Part shown: in pieces, positions 29,163-37,334 of the stretch | Position numbering within the stretch: position 1 is the first letter of the stretch | Layout: every line of letters begins with the position of its first letter | NCBI GenBank assembly: GCA_963841065.1 | Contig: CAWJBI010000035.1 | Coordinates: 1 to 64,000 of the forward strand | Source of the DNA: M0108 sp963841065 | Lineage (GTDB): Bacteria; Pseudomonadota; Gammaproteobacteria; Chromatiales; Chromatiaceae | Direction of reading: 5' to 3' | DNA: 64,000 nucleotides | Notes under the pieces: generated by a model | What the model was told of the DNA's origin: nothing | What the model saw: the letters and a program-made list of their open reading frames with translations, nothing else | Database searches by the model: none | Made by a program: the position numbers and the translations under genes

Positions 29163-30098
29163 ATGTCCGATCGCCCCCTCGCCGTCCTCCTCATGGGTCC
29201 CACCGCCTCCGGCAAGACGGAACTGGCGCTGGAGCTGGCGGCCCGCTTTCCCTGCGACATCATCAGCGTCGATTCGGCCCAGGTCTATCGCGGGCTGGAC
29301 ATAGGCTCCGCCAAGCCTGGGCCGGAGGTGCTGGCGGCCACGCCCCATCGGCTCATCGATATCTGCGAACCGACCGAGGCCTACTCCGCGGCCCGTTTCC
29401 GGGCCGATGCCCTGCGCGAGATGGCGGAGAGCGTGGCCCGGGGGCGGATACCGCTCCTGGTCGGCGGCACCCTGCTCTATTTCCGCGCCCTGCAACAGGG
29501 GCTGTCGTCCTTGCCCGAGGCGGACTCCGAGCTTCGCGCCCGGCTGGAGGGGGAGGCGGAGACCCTGGGCTGGGCGGAACTGCACCGACGGTTGCTGGCG
29601 GTGGACCCGGAGGCTGGCGCCCGCATCCATCCCCACGACGCCCAGCGCATCCAGCGGGCCTTGGAGGTGTTCGAGCTTACCGGCAGGCCCCTGAGCCAGT
29701 TGCAGCGGGAGTCCGGGCCCGAGTGCCCCTTGCCCTACCGCCTGCTCAAGCTGGTCCGTGCCCCCCGGGAGCGGGCGGTGCTCCGCGAGCGTATCGCCGT
29801 GCGCTTTCAGGCCATGCTGGAGGCGGGTTTCGAGGAAGAGGTACGAAATCTCTGGGCTCGGGGCGATCTGACCCCCGACCTGCCCGCCATGCGCAGCGTC
29901 GGATATCGGCAAATATTGAATTACTTATTGGGTGGCTCAAGTTTTGGCGTTATGATCGAGCGCGGGGTTATCGCCACGCGGCAACTGGCCAAGCGGCAAC
30001 TGACCTGGCTGCGCGCCGAGCCCGATTGCCACTGGATTTTCGATGACGAAGACCCTTATGACCAGGCCCAACACCTCCTGCACCATGCTGGTCCTTGA
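29163..30098 (+). CDS. miaA: tRNA dimethylallyltransferase
   Basis: 311 residues. Transfers dimethylallyl to A37 of tRNAs reading UNN codons. P-loop MGPTASGKTELAL at about 11-23, DIISVDSAQVYRGLDIGSAK substrate loop, LVGGTLLYFRAL, and the C-terminal MRSVGYRQILNYLLG helix. Normal length. Between mutL and hfq as in most gammaproteobacteria. Confidence 0.97.
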   Translation: MSDRPLAVLLMGPTASGKTELALELAARFPCDIISVDSAQVYRGLDIGSAKPGPEVLAATPHRLIDICEPTEAYSAARFRADALREMAESVARGRIPLLVGGTLLYFRALQQGLSSLPEADSELRARLEGEAETLGWAELHRRLLAVDPEAGARIHPHDAQRIQRALEVFELTGRPLSQLQRESGPECPLPYRLLKLVRAPRERAVLRERIAVRFQAMLEAGFEEEVRNLWARGDLTPDLPAMRSVGYRQILNYLLGGSSFGVMIERGVIATRQLAKRQLTWLRAEPDCHWIFDDEDPYDQAQHLLHHAGP

Positions 30099-30209
30099 AC
30101 TTCGCCAGAATATCGTGGTCCTATTTACACTTTTCCGCGGGAGCGTCTTTTGGCCCCCGCCGCGACACATACTCACATGCATCAACTAGAAGAATCGGGA
30201 GATCCCTCC

Positions 30210-30464
30210 ATGTCCAAAGGGCAAAACCTTCAAGACCCCTTCCTCAACGCCCTTAGGAAGGAGCGCGTCCCCGTCTCCGTCTTCCTCGTGAACGGCATCA
30301 AGCTCCAGGGCCAGATTGAGTCCTTTGACCAGTTTGTGGTACTCCTCAAGAACAACGTGAGCCAGATGATCTACAAGCACGCCATCTCCACGGTCGTGCC
30401 AGCGCGTAACGTGCGGATCGCCCCCCCCTTGGTCGATGATATGCCCGAACCCGGTAACACCTGA
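30210..30464 (+). CDS. hfq: RNA chaperone Hfq
   Basis: 84 residues. Sm fold complete: DPFLNALRKERVPVSVFLVN (Sm1), KLQGQIESFDQFVVLL, and the Sm2 motif YKHAISTV. The C-terminal tail is short (ends PLVDDMPEPGNT) compared with E. coli. The start at 30210 has a GGGAG ribosome site nine bases upstream. Mediates small RNA-mRNA pairing. 111 bp separate it from miaA, leaving room for its own promoter. Confidence 0.97.
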   Translation: MSKGQNLQDPFLNALRKERVPVSVFLVNGIKLQGQIESFDQFVVLLKNNVSQMIYKHAISTVVPARNVRIAPPLVDDMPEPGNT

Positions 30465-30563
30465 TCCCGCGCGGGGCGCGTCGGGTGGGCCTGAGGGCTC
30501 GCCGCACCGCACCCCCTCAGAGCTCCAACCCCCCTTTTTTTCCTTTCCCCAGAAGCTGAAACC

Positions 30564-31908
30564 ATGTTCGAGCGCCCGCGCGCCGGAGAGAAGGCCGTCC
30601 TTGTTCATCTGGATCTGGGACGTGTCTCGGACCCCGAGGAGGTCGAGGAATTTCGCCTGCTGGCCCGGTCTGCTGGTGCCGAGATCGTGGGCCAAATCGG
30701 CGGTAGCCGCGCTACCCCCGACCGCCGTCTCTTCGTCGGTTCTGGTAAGGCGGACGAATTGAAAATGCTGGTGGAGGCCGGAGCAGGCGGAACTGGTTAT
30801 CTTCAACCATGCCCTGTCGCCGGGCCAGGAGCGCAACCTGGAGCGGCACCTCCAGTGCCGGGTGCTGGATCGCTCGGGTCTCATTCTGGACATCTTCGCC
30901 CAGCGCGCCCGTTCCTTCGAGGGCAAGCTCCAGGTGGAACTGGCGCAACTCACCCACCTTTCAACCCGGCTGGTCCGGGGCTGGACCCACCTGGAGCGCC
31001 AGAAAGGCGGCATCGGCCTGCGTGGGCCGGGCGAGACCCAGCTCGAATCCGACCGCCGCCTGCTCGGCAAACGCATCGCCACCCTCAACAAGCGGCTGGA
31101 GCGCATCGTCGGTCAGCGGGCCCAGGGTCGGCGGGCCCGGGACAAGGCGGAGTTGCCGACGGTGTCCCTGGTTGGCTATACCAATGCCGGCAAATCGACC
31201 CTCTTTAACAGTCTCACCCAAGCCGGCGTCTTCCAGGCCGACCAGTTGTTCGCCACCCTGGACCCGACCCTGCGCCGGCTGGAGACTCCGGATGGCCCGG
31301 CGGTGATTCTGGCGGACACCGTCGGCTTCATCAATCATCTGCCCCACGAGTTGGTGGCCGCCTTCCGCTCGACCCTGGAGGAGACCCGCGGCGCCGATCT
31401 GCTGCTGCATGTCATCGACGCCGCCGGGGCGCGGCGCGAGGGCTGCATCGCCGATGTCGCGGAGGTCCTGGATGAGATTGGTGCCGGCGAGGTGCTCCAG
31501 ATCCAGGTCTTCAACAAGATCGATTTGCTTCCGGACGCCGAGCCCCGCCTGGAGCGCGATGCCCAGGGCCAGGTGCGGCGGGTCTGGCTGAGCGCCCAGA
31601 CAGGGGCGGGCATTGATCTGCTGCTGGGGGCCATCGCCGAACACTTTGGCACCGAGCGGTTGCGCCGCTCGGTGCGCCTGGGTCCGGGGGAGGGTGCGCT
31701 GCGGGCCTGGTTTTTCACCCATGCCCAGGTGTTGGCGGAGGCGCACCGGGAGCAGGGGGGGTGGGATCTGGAGGTCCGGGTACCGCGTCTCGACCTGGAG
31801 CGTCTGCTTAGCCGCTATCCGGCGCTGGCGGGGTGTCTGTCCGAGCCCCTGGCGGTACAAGAGCAAGAGCAAGAGGAAGGGGGGCTGGCTGTGCCGGCCC
31901 AGGCCTGA
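30564..31908 (+). CDS. hflX: Ribosome-associated GTPase HflX (one frameshift)
   Basis: About 448 residues. N-terminal nucleotide-binding domain from 30564 (MFERPRAGEKAVLVHLDLGR) with TPDRRLFVGSGKADEL. One extra base near 30787 breaks the frame, after which AELVIFNHALSPGQERNLER continues. The G domain has G1 GYTNAGKST, G3 DTVGFI and G4 NKID. The RGPGETQLE motif and the coiled coil before the G domain are intact. Splits stalled ribosomes under stress. Downstream of hfq as usual. Confidence 0.94.
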
Positions 31909-32051
31909 AGCGGGCGGGTTTGCCGAACCTCTTTATCCTTCCTTACAATGTCACATCCGAATGGCGAATCGTCGCCCCTAGGTGGCGTCCCGGTCCGATG
32001 GCTGGGATTCGTCCAACGACCCAAGGGTCAACAGCATGGCGTGGGGTAACT

Positions 32052-33260
32052 ATGGCCTGGAATGAGCCCGGTGGCGGCAACAGGGATCCCTGGGGCGGCA
32101 AGAGCGGAGGCGATCAGCAGGGTCCGCCGGACCTTGATGAGGTGGTCCGTAAGCTCCAGGAACGTTTGGGGAGCCTGTTCGGCGGTAATAAGAAGCCGCC
32201 CAAGGGTGAGCCCGAGGAGAAAGGGGGCGGCTCGGGCGGCGGCTTTCCTGGCCTGCCCAGCGGAGGTATCAGCCGTAAGGCCGCTGGCGTGGTGGTGGGC
32301 ATCCTCTTCGTCATCTGGCTGGGATCCGGGATCTACATAATCCAGCCGGCGGAGCGGGGTGTGATCCTGCGCTTCGGTGCCTATGCCTACATGACCGAAC
32401 CAGGTCCGCATTGGCATATCCCCTATCCCTTCGAGAATGTGGTCAAGGTTAATGTGGACGAGATCTCGTCCTTCACCCACAAGGCCACCATGCTGACCCA
32501 GGACGAGAACATCGTGGAACTGGAGCTGACGGTGCAGTCGCGCATTCAGGACGCCGCGGACTACCTCTTCCAGGATCAGGCCCCGGAAAAGACCTTGCGT
32601 GATGCCACGGAGACCGAGGTGCGCAAGACCATCGGCGCCAGCAAGCTCGATTACATCCTGACGGAAGGCCGCGGCGCGGTCGCCACCACCATCAAGGATC
32701 GGGTGCAGAAACTGATGAACCAATACAAGACCGGGCTGGAGGTCACCTCGGTCAACATGCAACCCGCCAAGCCCCCGGAACAGGTCAAGGAGTCCTTCGA
32801 CGACGCCATCAAGGCGCGCGAGGATAAGGAGCGCCTGGAGAACAAGGCCGAGGCCTATGCCAACGAGATCGTGCCCCAGGCGCGTGGCGAGGCGGCGCGG
32901 ATGGAGGCGGACGGCAAGGCTTATCGTGATCGCGTCATCGCCAGTGCCGAGGGCGAATCCGCCCGTTTCCTGTCCGTGCTGGGCGAGTATGCCAAGGCCC
33001 CCGAGGTCACCCGCGAACGCCTTTATCTGGAGACCATGGAAAAGGTGCTGAGCGAGACCAACAAGGTCCTGCTCGACGTCAAGGAAGGTGGCAACAGCCT
33101 GGTCTATTTACCCCTGGACCAACTGGTCAATAAGAAGCAGGCGGGTCAGGAGGCGAAAGCCGCCGGCCAGGCCACGACCCCGCCGGCCGCCGCCAGCGAG
33201 CAGGGCCAGGCACCCAGGAAGGATACCCGAGATTCTGCTCGCGAGCGGAGGGAACGCTGA
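32052..33260 (+). CDS. hflK: HflK, FtsH-associated SPFH protein
   Basis: 402 residues from the ATG at 32052 (MAWNEPGGGNRDPWGG). The N-terminal cytoplasmic Gly/Pro-rich segment contains PPDLDEVVRKLQERLGSLFG. One membrane helix lies at about 78-98 (AAGVVVGILFVIWLGSGIYI), followed by the SPFH/band 7 domain with QPAERGVILRFGAY and a coiled coil rich in Glu/Ala. Forms the HflKC cage around FtsH. The stop overlaps the hflC start (TGATG), so the two are coupled. Confidence 0.96.
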   Translation: MAWNEPGGGNRDPWGGKSGGDQQGPPDLDEVVRKLQERLGSLFGGNKKPPKGEPEEKGGGSGGGFPGLPSGGISRKAAGVVVGILFVIWLGSGIYIIQPAERGVILRFGAYAYMTEPGPHWHIPYPFENVVKVNVDEISSFTHKATMLTQDENIVELELTVQSRIQDAADYLFQDQAPEKTLRDATETEVRKTIGASKLDYILTEGRGAVATTIKDRVQKLMNQYKTGLEVTSVNMQPAKPPEQVKESFDDAIKAREDKERLENKAEAYANEIVPQARGEAARMEADGKAYRDRVIASAEGESARFLSVLGEYAKAPEVTRERLYLETMEKVLSETNKVLLDVKEGGNSLVYLPLDQLVNKKQAGQEAKAAGQATTPPAAASEQGQAPRKDTRDSARERRER

Positions 33261-34555
33261 TGAATCCCCAGATCAAGATCTTGGCCCCGGTCGGGCTCGC
33301 CGCGCTGGCCCTGGTTATCTATGCCTCGGCCTTCATCGTCAACCAGTGGGAAGTGGCCATCAAGCTGCAATTGGGCGAAATCGTCGATAGCGAATACAAG
33401 CCGGGCCTGCACTTCATGGTTCCCATCATCAACAACGTCAAGACCTTCGACGCCCGCATCCAGACTCATGATTCCCGGCCCCAGCGTTTCCTGACGGTGG
33501 AAAAGAAGGATGTCATCGTCGATTACTACGCCAAGTGGCGCATCACCAACCCGGGGCAGTTCTACCGCTCCACGGGTGGCGATAGCACCCGCACCGCGCG
33601 CCTGCTGGCCGAGCGTATCAACACCGGGCTCCGTGACGAGTTCGGCCGCCGCACCATCCAGGAGGTGGTGTCCGAGGATCGCTATCAACTCATGGACGAG
33701 TTGACCAAGGAGGCGGATCGTCAGGCCAGTGAACTTGGCATCGAGGTGGTGGACGTGCGGGTCAAGAAGATAGACCTGCCGCCGGAGGTCAGCGAATCCG
33801 TCTATGAGCGGATGCGCGCCGAGCGCGAGCGGGTGGCCCGCGACTTGCGTGCCAAGGGCGGAGAGGCCGCCGAACGCATTCGCGCCGATGCCGATCGCCA
33901 ACGCACCGTCATCATCGCCGATGCCTACAAGGTGGCGGAAGAGGCCCGCGGCGAGGGTGATGCCAAGGCGGCCGAGACCTATGCCAAGGCCTACAATCAG
34001 GACCGGGATTTCTATAGCTTTTACCGTAGTCTCAATGCCTACCGCACCGCCTTCGGTCAAGGCGGGGATATGCTGGTGCTGCAGCCCGATTCGGATTTCT
34101 TCCGTTATTTCAATAAAACGGGCCTTATGGGCGCCACATCGGTGGATGCTAGCCGCGAGGTCACCCCGCCGGCCTTGCCCTCTAAATTAGCTCCGGTTAA
34201 GGCTCCGCCCCCGGCCGTGGCTCCTCCTCGGCCCGTGGCACCGGTCAAGGCCCCGGTCGCGGCTCCTGCCCCGATCAAGGCTCCGGTCCCCGCCGAAGCC
34301 CCGGTGTCGCCACCGGCGCCAACCCCGGAGCCAGGCCCAGCCGCGGCTCCCGTCGGTGCCCCCCCTCAGCCGGAAAGCCCGCCGGCTGGCCTCATCCCCG
34401 CCCCAGCGGACCCCGCCCGGGATCAAGCTCCTCCGAAGGCTCCCCACCAGCCGATAGGCCAACAGGGCAGCGGTGAAATCGGGACCCTGCAGTCCGCGAA
34501 TGGGGGCGAATTCCATCAGATCCAGCCCAATAATTTGGCGCTGGGCGGCTACTGA
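33260..34555 (+). CDS. hflC: HflC, FtsH-associated SPFH protein with long Pro/Ala-rich tail
   Basis: 431 residues, against about 290-335 in most HflC proteins. The conserved part is normal: membrane helix APVGLAALALVIYASAFIV, SPFH domain with WEVAIKLQLGEIV, coiled coil, and YSFYRSLNAYRTAFGQGGDM near residue 260-275. After about residue 295 comes an extra 130-residue tail of Pro/Ala with repeated KAP/APV units, ending QPNNLALGGY. The tail's coding region partly overlaps, on the other strand, an agmatinase-like remnant, so it may have arisen by read-through into neighbouring DNA. Core identification is firm. Confidence 0.93.
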   Translation: MNPQIKILAPVGLAALALVIYASAFIVNQWEVAIKLQLGEIVDSEYKPGLHFMVPIINNVKTFDARIQTHDSRPQRFLTVEKKDVIVDYYAKWRITNPGQFYRSTGGDSTRTARLLAERINTGLRDEFGRRTIQEVVSEDRYQLMDELTKEADRQASELGIEVVDVRVKKIDLPPEVSESVYERMRAERERVARDLRAKGGEAAERIRADADRQRTVIIADAYKVAEEARGEGDAKAAETYAKAYNQDRDFYSFYRSLNAYRTAFGQGGDMLVLQPDSDFFRYFNKTGLMGATSVDASREVTPPALPSKLAPVKAPPPAVAPPRPVAPVKAPVAAPAPIKAPVPAEAPVSPPAPTPEPGPAAAPVGAPPQPESPPAGLIPAPADPARDQAPPKAPHQPIGQQGSGEIGTLQSANGGEFHQIQPNNLALGGY

Positions 34556-34821
34556 TTCGAAGAGCCGCAGGGTCGGATAACAGTCAGTCCCACCAGGCAC
34601 CCGTGGCCCCGTGGCCGGCATGGCGCTCGGGTCCATGCTGGCCAAGTCCAGGGTGAAAAATTCCTGGCGGGGGAAGTTTTCCGGCAGCGTCGCCGTCTCC
34701 ACCCGCCTGGGTACCAGGGTCTCGGCATCCATGAAGGCCCCCGTATTGCCGACGTGCCTATGGATCAGGAGAGCGGGGCTCAAGCCCCCAGGGGATGAAA
34801 GTCCCGGCGCGGGGCCTGCAT
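34430..34821 (-). pseudogene. Agmatinase/ureohydrolase (SpeB-like) remnant
   Basis: The ATG at 34821 opens MQAPRRDFHPLGA, and after a frame change the sequence continues SPALLIHRHVGNTGAFMDAE. It then jumps to the C-terminal third of a ureohydrolase: QEFFTLDLASMDPSAMPATG, VPGGTDCYPTLRLFE, IIGLDLMEFAP and FTAALLAYRLVG. About 170 central residues, including the first metal-binding motifs, are absent, and the D-x-D metal motif reads D-L-A. It follows the polyamine genes speA-dehydrogenase-decarboxylase, where an agmatinase would make sense. Its 3' end overlaps the hflC tail in antisense. The 34556-34867 interval holds nothing else visible. Confidence 0.65.
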
Positions 34822-34867
34822 GAGGTTAAGTGCTGGACCTGGACCGCGGGCAGCCCCCGGGGCATCA

Positions 34868-36061
34868 TCAGGACAAGCGGTCACGAAAATCCTCGTAACC
34901 GAAGCTTTTCACCAGTCGCAGTTCATCCGTGTCGGAGTTCCACAGGGCAATACTTGGGATAACCATGCCGTTGAAACTGGTGGTCTTGACCATGGTGTAG
35001 ATGGCCATGTCGTGGAAGATGAGGCGGTCGCCGATCCGCAGGGGCGCGGGGAAGCCGTAGTCCCCCATGAAGTCACCCGCCAGGCAGGTCTGACCGCCAA
35101 GGCGATAGGTGTGGAGCCCTGGGCCGGGTTCGCCAGCCCCCTCCACATCGGGGCGGTAGGGGGCCTCCAGGATATCGGGCATGTGGCAGGTGGCGGAGGT
35201 GTCGAGGAGGGCGATGTCCATGCCGTTCCAAATGGTATCGAGGACCTGGGTCACCAGGACGCCGGCATTCAGGGCGATGGCCTCGCCGGGTTCCAGATAG
35301 ACCTCCAGGGACCAGCGCCGGCGGAAGTCGCGGATGAGTTGGATAAGACCATCGACCTGATAGTCCGGGCGGCTAATGTGGTGCCCGCCACCGAAATTGA
35401 TCCATTCCATGCCGCCCAACCAGGGGCCGAAGCCTTCTTCCACCGCCGCCAAGGTGCGGGCCAGGGGCGGCAGGTCCTGTTCACAGAGGTTGTGAAAGTG
35501 CAGGCCGCTGAGGCCTTCCAGAGTCTGCCCCATGAGTTGAGCGCGGGGGATGCCGAGGCGGGAGCAGGGCGCGCAGGGATCATAGAGAGGATTCCAGCCC
35601 TCGGTATGCTCCGGATTGATGCGCAGCCCAAAGCGCAGCCCGGGCCTTTCAGCTCGCGCCTCCTGGATCAGGGGCTGGAAGCGGTGCCATTGGGCCAGGG
35701 AGTTAAAGAGCACGTGGTCAGCGATCCCAAGGATCTGCCTCAGTTCCCCCTCCTGGTAGGCCGGGGCGAAGCAGTGGACCTCGCCGCCGAACTCCTCCCG
35801 CCCGAGCCGCGCCTCGTGGAGGCCGCTGGCGCAGACGCCCTTGAGATAGCGCATCAACAGTGGGGCCAGGGCGAAGAGGGAGAAGGCTTTGAGGGCGAGC
35901 AGAACCTTGGCCCCACTCTCGCGCTGGACGCGTTCCAGGACGCGCAGATTGGCCTCTACCCCTACTTCGTCCACCACGAAGCAGGGGGTCGGCACCCGGC
36001 TGGTATCGAAACGGCGGAAACGCTCCCGGTTGGGGTTTGGGTGGATCTTTTCGCCTGTCAT
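34868..36061 (-). CDS. nspC: Carboxynorspermidine/carboxyspermidine decarboxylase
   Basis: About 397 residues from the ATG at 36061 (MTGEKIHPNPNRERFRRFDT). A PLP alanine-racemase-fold decarboxylase: Lys in KVLLALKAFS (Schiff base), HFHNLCEQ, INFGGGHHISRPDY, the phosphate-binding EPGEAIALNAG and the C-terminal DYGFPAPLRIGDRLIFHDMA. Converts carboxy(nor)spermidine to (nor)spermidine. The start is two bases after the dehydrogenase stop (TAG GC ATG), so the genes are coupled. Intact, unlike its partner. Confidence 0.93.
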   Translation of the reverse strand: MTGEKIHPNPNRERFRRFDTSRVPTPCFVVDEVGVEANLRVLERVQRESGAKVLLALKAFSLFALAPLLMRYLKGVCASGLHEARLGREEFGGEVHCFAPAYQEGELRQILGIADHVLFNSLAQWHRFQPLIQEARAERPGLRFGLRINPEHTEGWNPLYDPCAPCSRLGIPRAQLMGQTLEGLSGLHFHNLCEQDLPPLARTLAAVEEGFGPWLGGMEWINFGGGHHISRPDYQVDGLIQLIRDFRRRWSLEVYLEPGEAIALNAGVLVTQVLDTIWNGMDIALLDTSATCHMPDILEAPYRPDVEGAGEPGPGLHTYRLGGQTCLAGDFMGDYGFPAPLRIGDRLIFHDMAIYTMVKTTSFNGMVIPSIALWNSDTDELRLVKSFGYEDFRDRLS

Positions 36062-36063
36062 GC

Positions 36064-37261
36064 CTACTCCAGGCCGCTCTCCAGCATCCGGACTTCCCAA
36101 GGCAGGCCATAGCGGTTGAGGTCGTCCATGAAAGGATCGGGATCGAACTGCTCCATATTGAAGACTCCGGCGCCGCTGCCAGGCACCGGTGAGCATCATG
36201 CTTGGCCCCGATCATGGCGGGGACGCCGGTGGTGTAGGAGATGGCCTGGGATTGGACCTCGCGGTAGCAGGCCTCGTGGTCGCAGATGTTGTAGAGGTAA
36301 TAGACCTGTTCTCCCCGTGCCTTGAGACCCCTGGCGAGGCAGCCGATGCAGGTGCGGCCCTTGGTCAGGGGCCCCAGGCTGGCCGGGTCGGGGAGCAGGG
36401 CCTTGAGGAATTGCAGGGGGATGACTTCTGCCCCTTGTAGATCACTGGGTCGATGCGGGTCATGCCAACGTTCTGGAGTACCTCTAGATGCTTGAGGTAG
36501 TTGTCGGAGAAGGTCATCCAGAAGCGGGCGCGGCGGATGCTCGGGGAAATGCTTGACCAGGGATTCGAGTTCCTCGTGGTACATGAGGTAGATCTTCGTG
36601 GCCCTATGCCCTCGGGGAAATCGAAGCGCGGCTTGTGGCTGAGGGGTCGCGTGGTTCACCCACTCACCGTTCTTCCCAGTAGCGGCCCGCCGCGGTCACC
36701 TCGCGGATGTTGATCTCGGGGTTGAAGTTGGTGGCAAAGGGCTGGCCGTGGTCGCCGGCATTGCAGTCGATGATGTCCAGTTCGTGGATCTCGTCCAGGA
36801 GATGCTTGCGGATGCCAGGCGGTAAAGACATTGGTTACGCCGGGGTCGAAGCCGCTGCCGAGCAGGGCCATGAGTCCCTGCTCGCGGAAGCGCTCCTGGT
36901 AGGCCCACTGCCAGCTATATTCGAACTTGGCTGTCTTCGGGGGCTCGTAGTTGGCGGTATCCAGGTAATGGACGCCGGTGCTCAGGCAGGCATCCATGAT
37001 GGCCAGGTCCTGGTAGGGCAGGGCGACATTGATGACCAGGTCCGGGCGCTCCCGCTCCAGGAGGGCGGTCATGGCGGCGCGGTCGTCCGCGTCCACCTGG
37101 GCCGTCGCGATGGGCCGCTCGATCTGGGCGGCGATGCGCTGGCACTTTTCCAGTGTGCGGCTCGCGAGCACGATCTCGGAGAAGACCTCTGGCACCTGGG
37201 CGCACTTGTGGGTCACGACTTGGCCGACGCCGCCGGCGCCGACGATCAATACCTTGGCCAT
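36064..37261 (-). CDS. Carboxyspermidine/carboxynorspermidine dehydrogenase (saccharopine dehydrogenase-like), several frameshifts
   Basis: Condenses aspartate semialdehyde with putrescine or diaminopropane using NADPH. The start at 37261 opens with the Rossmann motif MAKVLIVGAGGVGQVVTHKC. Further conserved pieces: PDLVINVALPYQDLAIMDAC, GSGFDPGVTNVF, then in other frames DCNAGDHGQPFATNFNPEIN, IYLMYHEELESLVKHFPE, GPLTKGRTCIGC and YYLYNICDHEACYREV. The C-terminus ends in a MLESGLE stop two bases before nspC. About five indels, clustered at 36810, 36670-36600, 36440-36480 and 36190, break the frame. Given an intact speA and nspC, sequence errors or recent loss are both possible. Confidence 0.85.
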
Positions 37262-37334
37262 GGGTTGTCACTCCTGGGTTCGGGCGCGGGCTCGGCCTGC
37301 CGCGGCGGCAGGGTAATGGTCTGGCGCCACTGGG

